Shown here: positions 1-5,977 of the stretch, piece by piece
How the letters are laid out: each line of letters begins with the position of its first letter
Position numbering within the stretch: the stretch's first letter is position 1
Notes under the pieces: generated by a model
Databases searched by the model: none
What the model was told of the DNA's origin: nothing
Seen by the model: the letters and a program-made list of their open reading frames with translations, nothing else
Assembly (NCBI GenBank): GCA_028279085.1
Contig: JANQSX010000133.1
Coordinates: 1-6,126 of the forward strand
Length of the DNA: 6,126 nucleotides
Source of the DNA: Bdellovibrionales bacterium
GTDB lineage: Bacteria > Bdellovibrionota > Bdellovibrionia > Bdellovibrionales > UBA1609
Direction of reading: 5' to 3'
Program-made: the position numbers and the translations under genes

Positions 1-693
1 GAAGCTTATTCTAAATACATGTCGAATCTATTATATGTACCTCAACACATTAAGAGAGTAAAAAAAACAACCGGTTTAACAGATGAAGAGATTAAAGACT
101 CCGTTATTTTAGATGTAGGCAGTCACTTTACCTATAATTTTGCAGAATACGCCAGAATACAAATGGGGGCAAAAGAAGCGTTTGTTGTAAACACTTTCAC
201 AGATAGACCACCTAAAGTGGATCATCATTTGTACGATGTGCCTGAACACCGATTCTTACGAATGCACCCCTTAGCAACATCTCCACAAAAGAGCCCTCAT
301 GAAGCCCCTCCTTTTGAGCCCCCTCAAATATGGGAAAAGCTGGGAGGCACTTTTGCGGATATTACTATTTCCCTGTCTGTAGTAGGAATATTTAATCCCG
401 TGCAAACAAAACTCTGGATAGAACAATTAACCAAAGTGACAAAACCAAAAGGACTAATTATTGTTGATTTCGGAAATCATGAAAAAAGAAATAGACTTCA
501 TCAGATGACCATTCCCGATTTTGAAAAAGTTTTATCACAAATGAGAAATGAAGGCCTCATTACAGACTATGCAACTCAACATATAAACCGCAGGCTTGTA
601 ATTTCAAGGCTCTTTGATATGAGATTTCCTAGCTCCAGTGTTACATACAGAATTATAAACGGCTCTCAAACAAGTGAATCCAATTCACAGTAA
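1..693 (+). CDS. Class I SAM-dependent methyltransferase-like protein, possibly 5'-truncated by the window edge
   Basis: The protein has the strand order of a Rossmann-type methyltransferase. Counting from the first in-frame Met at base 19 (224 aa), residues 29-40 (VILDVGSH then FTYN) fit motif I, the SAM-binding loop. AFVVNTF (54-60) fits strand 2, ADITISLS (113-120) fits strand 4, and KPKGLIIVDFGN (142-153) fits strand 5. Motif I lacks the usual GxGxG, and the acidic residue expected at the end of strand 2 appears to be Asn58, so SAM binding and activity are uncertain. A Pro-rich stretch lies at about residues 83-103. The substrate cannot be inferred. The frame is open from base 1 (Glu-Ala-Tyr-Ser-Lys-Tyr before the Met) and no Shine-Dalgarno sequence precedes the ATG, so the real start may lie upstream; a start at 19 remains possible. 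The gene ends 55 bases from the convergent amidase gene. The fold is likely; the exact function is unknown. Confidence 0.75.
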   Translation, partial: EAYSKYMSNLLYVPQHIKRVKKTTGLTDEEIKDSVILDVGSHFTYNFAEYARIQMGAKEAFVVNTFTDRPPKVDHHLYDVPEHRFLRMHPLATSPQKSPHEAPPFEPPQIWEKLGGTFADITISLSVVGIFNPVQTKLWIEQLTKVTKPKGLIIVDFGNHEKRNRLHQMTIPDFEKVLSQMRNEGLITDYATQHINRRLVISRLFDMRFPSSSVTYRIINGSQTSESNSQ

Positions 694-748
694 GCTAAAA
701 AGACCAAATTTATTTTAATATTTAGAAAAAAAAGATGTATTTGTTTCT

Positions 749-2152
749 TTAGACTCTCTTTAGTATCAATGATTTTACCACGCTAAGTAGCTCTTCATCT
801 TTTGACCTATGACCATGATACTGAACTCCTATTGGTAAACCCGCATGAGTACGCCCTATAGGAACAGTTAAAATGGGATGATGAAAAAGGGCCGTAGGAC
901 AAAGAAAATTTCCTAAATAATCAGAATAGGAAATATTTCTCCCGGAAAGCTCAAGCGATTTACCTGGTTTTTGATGCTTAATGGCTGGTCCCGAAGAAAC
1001 AGGGGTTAGCCAAACATCATATTTTTTCATAAACTGATCAAATTCCTGACGTAATTCAGAAGCCTCCGCGAGAGCTTTCTCATAGTCAAGTTTAGAAGCA
1101 AATAATCCGGTTTCAAATATCTTAGTCAAGGGGTCAGAATGGAAGCGTACTTTGTTAAACCACCAATTAAAAAAAGATAAGCCAAATCCAAATCTAAGTA
1201 AAAGAGGAAGTATTAAGCGACATTCAAAACCTAAGATGACTCCCCAAATCCAATAAGCTCTTTTCATATCAATATTGATTTCAACCTCCTGTACTTCATG
1301 CCCCTTTTCTTTTAGATTATTCAGTTCCTTTTCTATTAATTTAGCTGATTCAGGCTCAACACCTATTCCGGACCACTCAAGTGTATATCCAATTTTAATT
1401 TTTTTTTTGGAGCCATTGAATTTCTCAAAGTCGGCAATAACATTTAGAACTAATTCCAAATCTTCAATAGAACGAGCTAGAGGTCCAACAGAAATAAGAT
1501 TTTTAAATGAAGAACGCAGAGAAGGCCCCATATCATCACTTCTAACTCTGCCATGTGAAGGTCTTAAGCCATAGACCCCACAACAATGTGCCGGATACCT
1601 GATGGAACCGGCAATATCACTGCCAATTTCAAATGGACTCATCCTCATAGCGAGGCTTGCCACCGACCCTCCGGAAGAACCACCACAAGTTCTCTCCATA
1701 TCATAAGGGTTTTTTGTTAAACCATAAATGGGACTACGAGTTTGCCATTCAAAGCAAGAAAAAGGCACATTGGTCTGTCCCAATAAAATGGCACCTGATT
1801 TCTCAAGCCTTTCAACAACATCACAACTGCTCCTTGTTTTTAAATAATGTAAGGGTGGAACACCATAGGATGTCTTAAAATCTTTAGCCCGAAAAGCATC
1901 TTTGATAGTAAACGGCACTCCATGCAAGGGACCCAAAGGTTTTTTGAACTTATTGAAATATTCATCTGCCTGCTGAGCTAACAAACGGGCACGGCTCGCC
2001 TTTAAGGATACAATACTATTAATCTTTGGATTTTCCCTTTCAATATGTGCAATATAACAATTAACTACATCCAAAGAGGAAAGATCCCCCGTAGTCAGTT
2101 TTTCACATAGTTCTTTTAAAGATAATTGATATATTTCCTTTTTAATAGTCAT
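749..2152 (-). CDS. Amidase-signature family hydrolase, FAAH-like
   Basis: This 467-aa protein is a complete amidase-signature serine hydrolase, a family that cleaves carboxamide bonds through a Ser-cisSer-Lys triad. The catalytic Lys is K84 in GVPFTIKDA. The Gly/Ser motif GGSSGGS (157-163) supplies cis-Ser S159. The nucleophile is S183 in GSDIAGSIR. The 75- and 24-residue spacings between these three equal those I recall for mammalian fatty acid amide hydrolase (K142, S217, S241). C-terminal family landmarks WLTPVSSGPA (381-390) and GLPIGVQ (438-444) are present, and length is normal. Residues 300-331 are very hydrophobic and aromatic (WIWGVILGF, LILPLLLRFGFGL, FFNWWF), which suggests a membrane-facing cap or greasy substrate channel; this is inference. 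There is no signal peptide, so it is probably cytoplasmic or peripheral to the membrane. The ATG at 2152 follows an in-frame stop closely; an AGGAG lies about 12 bases upstream. Substrate is not determined: fatty acid amides, other aryl/acyl amides or peptide amides are all possible. GatA is less likely, since no gatB or gatC is adjacent. Confidence 0.93.
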   Translation of the reverse strand: MTIKKEIYQLSLKELCEKLTTGDLSSLDVVNCYIAHIERENPKINSIVSLKASRARLLAQQADEYFNKFKKPLGPLHGVPFTIKDAFRAKDFKTSYGVPPLHYLKTRSSCDVVERLEKSGAILLGQTNVPFSCFEWQTRSPIYGLTKNPYDMERTCGGSSGGSVASLAMRMSPFEIGSDIAGSIRYPAHCCGVYGLRPSHGRVRSDDMGPSLRSSFKNLISVGPLARSIEDLELVLNVIADFEKFNGSKKKIKIGYTLEWSGIGVEPESAKLIEKELNNLKEKGHEVQEVEINIDMKRAYWIWGVILGFECRLILPLLLRFGFGLSFFNWWFNKVRFHSDPLTKIFETGLFASKLDYEKALAEASELRQEFDQFMKKYDVWLTPVSSGPAIKHQKPGKSLELSGRNISYSDYLGNFLCPTALFHHPILTVPIGRTHAGLPIGVQYHGHRSKDEELLSVVKSLILKRV

Positions 2153-2194
2153 CAGTTATATATGCTCCTATATCTGTTCTTCATAAAGATACCA

Positions 2195-2200
2195 ATTATA
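2195..2200 (-). promoter_or_regulatory. Candidate -10 box for the amidase gene
   Basis: Read on the minus strand this is a perfect TATAAT, lying 42 bases upstream of the amidase start codon. No good -35 hexamer is present at 16-18 bases spacing and there is no extended -10 TG, so the call rests on the -10 match and position alone. Such matches arise readily by chance in DNA this AT-rich. Confidence 0.35.
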
Positions 2201-2333
2201 TCGTATTTCCGTAACATTTATGGTTTCCAAATGATGATTTTTTCATATTTTCTTAATTTTGATTACTTTCTATTTGATATTTATCCATGATTATTTTCGT
2301 AAATCTACACACCCTTTCACAAGGTAAGAATAT

Positions 2334-2363
2334 TTTACACTCTTTTTAGAAAAATCTTATATT
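2334..2363 (+). promoter_or_regulatory. Candidate sigma-70-type promoter for the alpha-CTD-repeat gene
   Basis: TTTACA at 2334-2339 (five of six matches to TTGACA) is followed after 18 bases by TATATT at 2358-2363 (five of six to TATAAT). Transcription would begin near 2370, giving a short leader that runs straight into the hairpin at 2389-2415. The spacing and the position relative to the gene support it. No -10/-35 pair is proof in AT-rich sequence. Confidence 0.45.
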
Positions 2364-2388
2364 TAAAAAAACTTTTCTATACCCTGCT

Positions 2389-2415
2389 ACATGCCTTTGA
2401 TATATAAAGGCATGT
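2389..2415 (+). repeat. Perfect 10-bp inverted repeat (hairpin) over the start region
   Basis: The arms ACATGCCTTT (2389-2398) and AAAGGCATGT (2406-2415) are exact reverse complements around a 7-base AT loop, and a short T run (2415-2418) follows. Each arm contains an in-frame ATG (2391 and 2412) of the alpha-CTD-repeat gene, and the right arm carries the only nearby Shine-Dalgarno-like string, AAAGG. It could be an RNA hairpin that masks initiation, a weak attenuator, or a DNA operator. Only the dyad itself is seen; the roles are inferred. Confidence 0.6.
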
Positions 2416-3326
2416 TTTCACTAAGAAACGGAAATACATGCCCTTGTATCTTATTATGTTTAATCACTCCACTCGTATCAGCAGGAGTGTGTGAAGACGC
2501 TTTTTCTGAATTTGGATTTTCTATGCGCGTAACAGCAACTCTTAAAGTAATGAGTATCCGTTCTACAGAAGAGTTAACATTAATAACACCAGAGGAACTG
2601 CTACGAAATCATAACTTTGGAAAAACTTCTCTTACAGAAATACAAGAAGCTTTAGCAAAAAAAGGTTTATCTCTTTATGACTCTGCTTCTGACCCCTCTC
2701 AATTGGAATCATTAAGTCTTTCTGCTAAACTCAGGAGAACTCTTAAAGACAGAGGTATTCACACTGTAGAAAAGCTAACATCACAGGAGCCATATACTTT
2801 ACTACAATTACATGGTGTTGGCAGAAATTCTCTTGCTGAAGTAAATGAAGCATTATCAGCCAAAGGGTTATCCCTCTCTGCTTCCGACCCTTCTAAAGTG
2901 GAATCACTAAGTCTTTCCACTAAACTTTATAAAATCCTTAAAAAAATGGATATCCATACTATAGAGGAACTGATATCAATAACGCCAGAAGAGCTTTTAC
3001 AATTACCGAATCTCAAACAACATATGCTTAATGAAGTACAAAGAGCATTATCAGCCAAAGGGTTATCCCTCTCTGAGTACCCTACAGGTAAAGTTGTTAT
3101 ACAAGACAGGATTCTAGAAGCCACTCTCCGTTCTAGTGTGCATTCATTAGACCTACCTTTTCGTATTGATAACTCCTTTATCTTTGCAAACATTAATACT
3201 TTAAAGGAGTTAGTATCAAAAACTCCGGAAGAGTTATCAAAGGTATTGTCGAGTACATCCGATCTTTCTACAGTTCAAGATACTTTATCACGTATGGGTT
3301 TGTCTTTACGTTCTAATGATCAATAA
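2391..3326 (+). CDS. Protein of four tandem RNA polymerase alpha-CTD-like domains
   Basis: The protein (up to 311 aa) is built of four repeats, at about residues 40-95, 106-162, 171-227 and 255-306, each resembling the C-terminal domain of the RNA polymerase alpha subunit (RNA_pol_A_CTD, helix-hairpin-helix type). A typical unit runs IHTIEELISITPEELLQL, then a loop, SL.EV, then EALSAKGLSL. Compared with E. coli alpha, repeat 1 keeps Arg265 (R46) and the loop NFGKTSLTE matching G296, S299 and E302. Repeats 2 and 3 have Lys in place of R265 (K113, K178). Repeat 2 keeps GRNS; repeat 3 has lost Gly and Ser (KQHM). Repeat 4 is the most divergent. There is no alpha N-terminal domain, so it is not RpoA. 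DNA binding or contact with transcription factors is a reasonable guess, not shown. The start is uncertain: ATGs at 2391 and 2412 both lie in a hairpin and neither has a well-spaced ribosome site, while the Met at 2523 would cut into repeat 1. Residues 8-35 are Cys-rich and hydrophobic and look faintly like a signal peptide. Confidence 0.85.
   Translation: MPLIYKGMFSLRNGNTCPCILLCLITPLVSAGVCEDAFSEFGFSMRVTATLKVMSIRSTEELTLITPEELLRNHNFGKTSLTEIQEALAKKGLSLYDSASDPSQLESLSLSAKLRRTLKDRGIHTVEKLTSQEPYTLLQLHGVGRNSLAEVNEALSAKGLSLSASDPSKVESLSLSTKLYKILKKMDIHTIEELISITPEELLQLPNLKQHMLNEVQRALSAKGLSLSEYPTGKVVIQDRILEATLRSSVHSLDLPFRIDNSFIFANINTLKELVSKTPEELSKVLSSTSDLSTVQDTLSRMGLSLRSNDQ
2849..3075 (+). repeat. 32-base exact direct repeat, 195-base period, inside the alpha-CTD-repeat gene
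   Basis: Bases 2849-2880 and 3044-3075 are identical over 32 bases and encode the end of repeats 2 and 3 (ALSAKGLSLS). The same 195-base (65-codon) period links 2681-2731 with 2876-2926, which match at 44 of 51 positions by my count. These are DNA-level traces of in-frame tandem duplication of the domain unit. Synonymous sites are conserved too, which points to recent duplication or gene conversion. Confidence 0.85.
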
Positions 3327-3444
3327 ATGGTTCAAAAGAATTAGTTTCAGAACAATCATAACACTAGTAGGAATATTTCCTTAAGATTTTTCTATTGATT
3401 CAGATGTGCTGGATACCTGTTTTTTAGAAAAGTTTTATAGAATA
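3327..3444. other. Convergent intergenic region, no confident terminator
   Basis: These 118 bases lie between two convergent stop codons. A small dyad AGGAA-TAT-TTCCT at about 3370-3382 is followed by TAAGATTTTT on the plus strand and could be a weak terminator for the alpha-CTD-repeat gene. The stem is only 5 bp with a 3-base loop, so it is not called as one. Confidence 0.4.
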
Positions 3445-4560
3445 TTAAAATGCTCCAGAACAGCGACCAGTACTTCCTCTTATTTTCAATAATTCTTCTT
3501 TAAAACTTTGTATTTGTTGTATTTCTGAGCGTTCTCTTCTAACCCGCTCCAATTCGTGATCTCTACCTATAGTGTAAGTAGTACCAGGTTGTTCACCGTA
3601 TCCCATTGCATTTGCCAGATACATTGTACGAGGTGCACTCTGCCTGGTCACAGGAAGAGGAGGAAGTGATCTTGAAGTGTATATTTCTCCCAAAGTTTCC
3701 CCAGTTATTCTTACATATAAATCTTGTACAACATGTTGTGGAGCTTTTATTTCTATCGTATGAAAGATTCTAGCTCTCAAAGAAACTGTCTCGCTTGAAT
3801 TTCTTGCGATACCTGATAATGCCGTTATGTCAGAAGAATTGAGATTAAAAACCCACAACACTTCAGCACTAGCCATTCTCAGTTGAGGTGATACTAAACC
3901 TTGCTTTTTCACTATATCTAACAGCTCATTTTTTACTTCTTCGTTATAGCCTGAACTATTTTTCAAAGCCTTAATAGCAGCTACTCGTAATATATCATCA
4001 TACTGTTTATCTTTTATTACATTCATAAGCCATTGCTCTGCTTCAGTTGTTAATTTTTGTCCTCGTTTCGCATCCTCATTACTTAAACCAAACCCCATTT
4101 TAAGTTGAAGATCTATGCTAGGAAGACTTTCAAGAGCTTGTAAACGAGCATTAAAATCCGCTCTCTCATCAGAAGCTATTCGTATTTTATTATACTGATC
4201 ACGTTTTACCGGATCTAAAAGAAGTTGTATTCCACTCTTTATGGACTCCACTATTAAATATGGGTTAGGAACACTCCTTCCAAACAAGGCATTAGCTATC
4301 TGCTCTCCCTTTTGAGAAGCAATTATAGAACCATCAAGATTTTTTTGAACAATTATTTGTTCCAGATCATTGTTTGCCAATAACACACGAATGGCTTGTC
4401 TAACATCTTTCTGTGAACTATTTATGTTAATTTCATTTGAACTATCAATATATCCCAAAACTTTATACAAATCCGGTAATCCAGCAAAAGTAGCAGTAGA
4501 AAAAAGAAAAAATACAGTTAAAAATAGATTTTTAATTATTATTTTCATCGATAGCTCCAT
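3445..4560 (-). CDS. Exported protein with HPD-less J-domain-like N-terminus and HEAT-like repeats
   Basis: The protein is 371 aa from the ATG at 4560. Residues 6-26 form a Sec signal peptide (MKIIIKN, then LFLTVFFLF, ending ATFA before Gly27), so it should be secreted or periplasmic. Residues 29-128 read like a stretched J domain. DLYKVLG (30-36) matches helix I, KDVRQAIRVLLANND (51-65) helix II, and IVESIKSGIQLLLDPVKRDQYNKI (103-126) the classic end with DPxKRxxYD. The HPD tripeptide that stimulates Hsp70 ATPase is missing, and the loop is about 25 residues longer than usual. Residues about 134-285 contain HEAT/armadillo-like helix pairs (for example ILRVAAIKALKNSS, PQLRMASAEVLWVF, VSLRARIFHTIEI). 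A linker rich in Pro, Tyr and Gly (about 293-328) and a charged, probably coiled helix (333-360) end the protein. A scaffold or binding role outside the cytoplasm is likely; no enzyme motif is visible. The partner is unknown. Confidence 0.8.
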   Translation of the reverse strand: MELSMKIIIKNLFLTVFFLFSTATFAGLPDLYKVLGYIDSSNEININSSQKDVRQAIRVLLANNDLEQIIVQKNLDGSIIASQKGEQIANALFGRSVPNPYLIVESIKSGIQLLLDPVKRDQYNKIRIASDERADFNARLQALESLPSIDLQLKMGFGLSNEDAKRGQKLTTEAEQWLMNVIKDKQYDDILRVAAIKALKNSSGYNEEVKNELLDIVKKQGLVSPQLRMASAEVLWVFNLNSSDITALSGIARNSSETVSLRARIFHTIEIKAPQHVVQDLYVRITGETLGEIYTSRSLPPLPVTRQSAPRTMYLANAMGYGEQPGTTYTIGRDHELERVRRERSEIQQIQSFKEELLKIRGSTGRCSGAF

Positions 4561-4566
4561 CACTCT

Positions 4567-4572
4567 CTCCTT
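4567..4572 (-). promoter_or_regulatory. Ribosome binding site that decides the start of the J-like/HEAT gene
   Basis: AAGGAG on the minus strand lies 6 bases before the ATG at 4560. The in-frame GTG at 4563 would be only 3 bases away and the ATG at 4548 would be 18 away, so 4560 is the best start. Confidence 0.75.
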
Positions 4573-4581
4573 TTATAAAAC

Positions 4582-4611
4582 TTAATACTGTTAAGATTTA
4601 ATTACTATCAA
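4582..4611 (-). promoter_or_regulatory. Weak candidate promoter of the J-like/HEAT gene
   Basis: On the minus strand, TTGATA (4611-4606) and TATTAA (4587-4582) are 18 bases apart, which would give a leader of about 15 bases carrying the ribosome site. The -35 matches at five of six positions but the -10 only at four, so this is tentative. Confidence 0.25.
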
Positions 4612-4667
4612 ATAATTAAAAAAAAAGCAGCTTTCTTGAAATGATAATATTTCAGAAAAAGAAAAGT

Positions 4668-4705
4668 AGTGTAATTATTTCATATATGTAAATGATTTTT
4701 ACACT
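4668..4705. repeat. Nested inverted repeat upstream of the J-like/HEAT gene
   Basis: AGTGTAA (4668-4674) and TTACACT (4699-4705) are exact reverse complements. Inside them ATTT (4677-4680) and AAAT (4690-4693) flank the palindrome CATATATG (4681-4688). The inner and outer centres differ by about 2 bases, so the dyad is imperfect. It sits about 110 bases before the start codon at 4560 and could be a regulator-binding site or a hairpin; a second, smaller dyad, TGAAAT/ATTTCA, lies at 4637-4654. Function is not known. Confidence 0.4.
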
Positions 4706-4819
4706 GAACTAGAGTTGCACTTTCTATTTTTGAGATTCCATTTTTTTTAATTGGATCACAAATAATATTCATGAAACTAATCAAAAAAAATTCACAGAGG
4801 ATTTAATTACAGATTTAAA

Positions 4820-5731
4820 TTAAAACAAATCAATTGGACAGGACATTTGTTCTACAGAAAATCCTTCTTCCTTCAACATATCAACTAAATTAAAAGGTCC
4901 GATAAGATGAGCCACTCCTACTGCGATAAAAATATGATTATAATCATTATAGATTGACTGAAATTTAGCCATCCATTTCTTATTACGATCTCTTAAACCA
5001 TGCTCAGAAAGTGTTGCTCCTAAATTATCACCTAATAACAAATTAGCATTTCTATATTTATCAAAAAAATCTTCAGCTTTCGCAAGACACCGAGGATAAT
5101 CCTCAATTTTTTTCACCACATCCTCTTTCGTAGTAGATGTTATCAATGGAGTTAGAACACCTGAGTCATCTAAAGCTTCTAAAGGTATTCCTTTATTTTG
5201 AGCTGTTTCTTGCACCTGTTTATCCATCATAATCTGAAAAGCTGAAGCTCCTAATGTTTCTTTAACACACACAGCTTCCAAACCGGCTACATAAGCAAAA
5301 TAATTTAAATTATTAGGAAGACCTTTTCCGGCTAAAAACACCTGACTATCAGAATCTAGTTGTTTGAAATCTTCAGCGTTAGGAGACAATAGTGCATTAT
5401 ATGAGTTTTGTGCATTTTCTTTACTGGCAATTGATTCAACAAAACATACATCACTATTTTCCAATTTCTTAACGACAACATCTTGACAAGGCAACTCAAA
5501 TAGAGAAACAGCAAGATGTACAGTACCTAACCAATAAGAAACCTTTCCCTGTTTTTCCACCTTCCAAAAATAATATGGCTTTGTTTTTTCCGTTTCATTT
5601 TCATTTGGTGATCCTGTATCAGCTACCGGTGTTCTGTTTGTTTCATCTGAACCACAGGAAACAAATAAAAGAAAAAATGAGAAAGTCAATATAGTGATTA
5701 GAATATTTAAAATAAAATGTTTTTTATTCAT
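4820..5731 (-). CDS. TraB/GumN family lipoprotein
   Basis: The 303-aa protein, counted from the ATG at 5731, belongs to the TraB/GumN/PrgY family, related to the Tiki metalloproteases. The first family motif GxxH is GTVH (69-72) in YWLGTVHLA, followed by the conserved Glu at E99 (CFVES). Family landmarks in the middle are LDKQ-like MDKQVQETAQNKGIPLEALDD (169-189) and RDRNKKWMAKF (247-257). The second GxxH is GVAH (272-275) in IAVGVAHLIGPFNLVDMLKEEG. Length is normal and both metal-type histidines are kept. The N-terminus MNKKH, a hydrophobic stretch and LFVSC (22-26) make a lipoprotein signal, with C26 as the lipidated residue, followed by an Asn/Thr/Glu-rich linker. A membrane-anchored peptidase outside the cytoplasm is plausible; activity in bacteria is poorly established. 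An AAAGG lies 14 bases before the ATG, rather far; a GTG at 5746 overlaps it and is less likely. Six cysteines remain in the protein including C26. Confidence 0.92.
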   Translation of the reverse strand: MNKKHFILNILITILTFSFFLLFVSCGSDETNRTPVADTGSPNENETEKTKPYYFWKVEKQGKVSYWLGTVHLAVSLFELPCQDVVVKKLENSDVCFVESIASKENAQNSYNALLSPNAEDFKQLDSDSQVFLAGKGLPNNLNYFAYVAGLEAVCVKETLGASAFQIMMDKQVQETAQNKGIPLEALDDSGVLTPLITSTTKEDVVKKIEDYPRCLAKAEDFFDKYRNANLLLGDNLGATLSEHGLRDRNKKWMAKFQSIYNDYNHIFIAVGVAHLIGPFNLVDMLKEEGFSVEQMSCPIDLF

Positions 5732-5977
5732 AAAGCAAATTAACACCTTTCTTTAGACAAAAAATTTAATAAATATACTTTTTTCAATATCTTTTCCATT
5801 ACCAATACACTTAAAAGATAGGCGTGTCTATACCTAATAATATTAAAGTAGAAAAATGTGAAGAAGAATCCGGTTCACCGAAACGAATTATAAGATCTAT
5901 TTTAAAACATCTCACTTTTCCATAGAACTCCATTACAAAAAAGCTGTTCTTGATGTTCACTTTCTCTAATATTTTGA
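5732..5977. other. Region upstream of the TraB/GumN gene without a gene
   Basis: This AT-rich stretch should hold the promoter of the TraB/GumN lipoprotein gene, but no -35/-10 pair with good spacing stands out on the minus strand. Small dyads are present, such as CGGT-TC-ACCG near 5872-5881 and ATAG-GCGTGT-CTAT near 5818-5831, both too short to interpret. No RNA gene is visible. Confidence 0.5.

Larger units (their letters stand above)
2153..2390. other. Divergent intergenic region between amidase and alpha-CTD-repeat genes
   Basis: These 238 AT-rich bases separate two divergently transcribed genes and hold candidate promoters for each (listed separately). The middle part, about 2225-2330, is T-rich on the plus strand with no convincing open frame, RNA gene or long repeat. 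Confidence 0.7.

Noticed and set aside
694..748. Possible bidirectional terminator between the methyltransferase-like and amidase genes
   Set aside because: The AT-rich gap has A and T runs, but the best stem (AAAGA/TCTTT on the minus strand) is only 5 bp without G+C content, too weak to call.
1275..1574. Plus-strand open frame of 99 codons
   Set aside because: It lies antisense inside the amidase gene, whose catalytic motifs prove the minus-strand frame; the deduced protein shows no recognisable features.
1657..1878. Plus-strand open frame of 73 codons
   Set aside because: It is antisense to the amidase active-site region and is a shadow of it.
2849..3075. CRISPR-like or mobile-element repeat
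   Set aside because: The repeated bases are in frame and encode repeated protein domains; there are no spacers, terminal inverted repeats or transposase.
2927..3193. Minus-strand open frame of 88 codons
   Set aside because: It is antisense to repeats 3 and 4 of the alpha-CTD-like protein, which are clearly coding on the plus strand.
2391..3326. Identification of the alpha-CTD-repeat gene as rpoA
   Set aside because: The alpha N-terminal dimerisation and assembly domains are absent, the domain is repeated four times, and no ribosomal protein genes surround it.
4370..4585. Plus-strand open frame of 71 codons
   Set aside because: It is antisense to the signal peptide and J-like region of the minus-strand gene and has no ribosome site of note.
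4738..4819. Terminator for the TraB/GumN gene
   Set aside because: T runs of about eight exist on the minus strand after the stop codon, but no stable stem precedes them.
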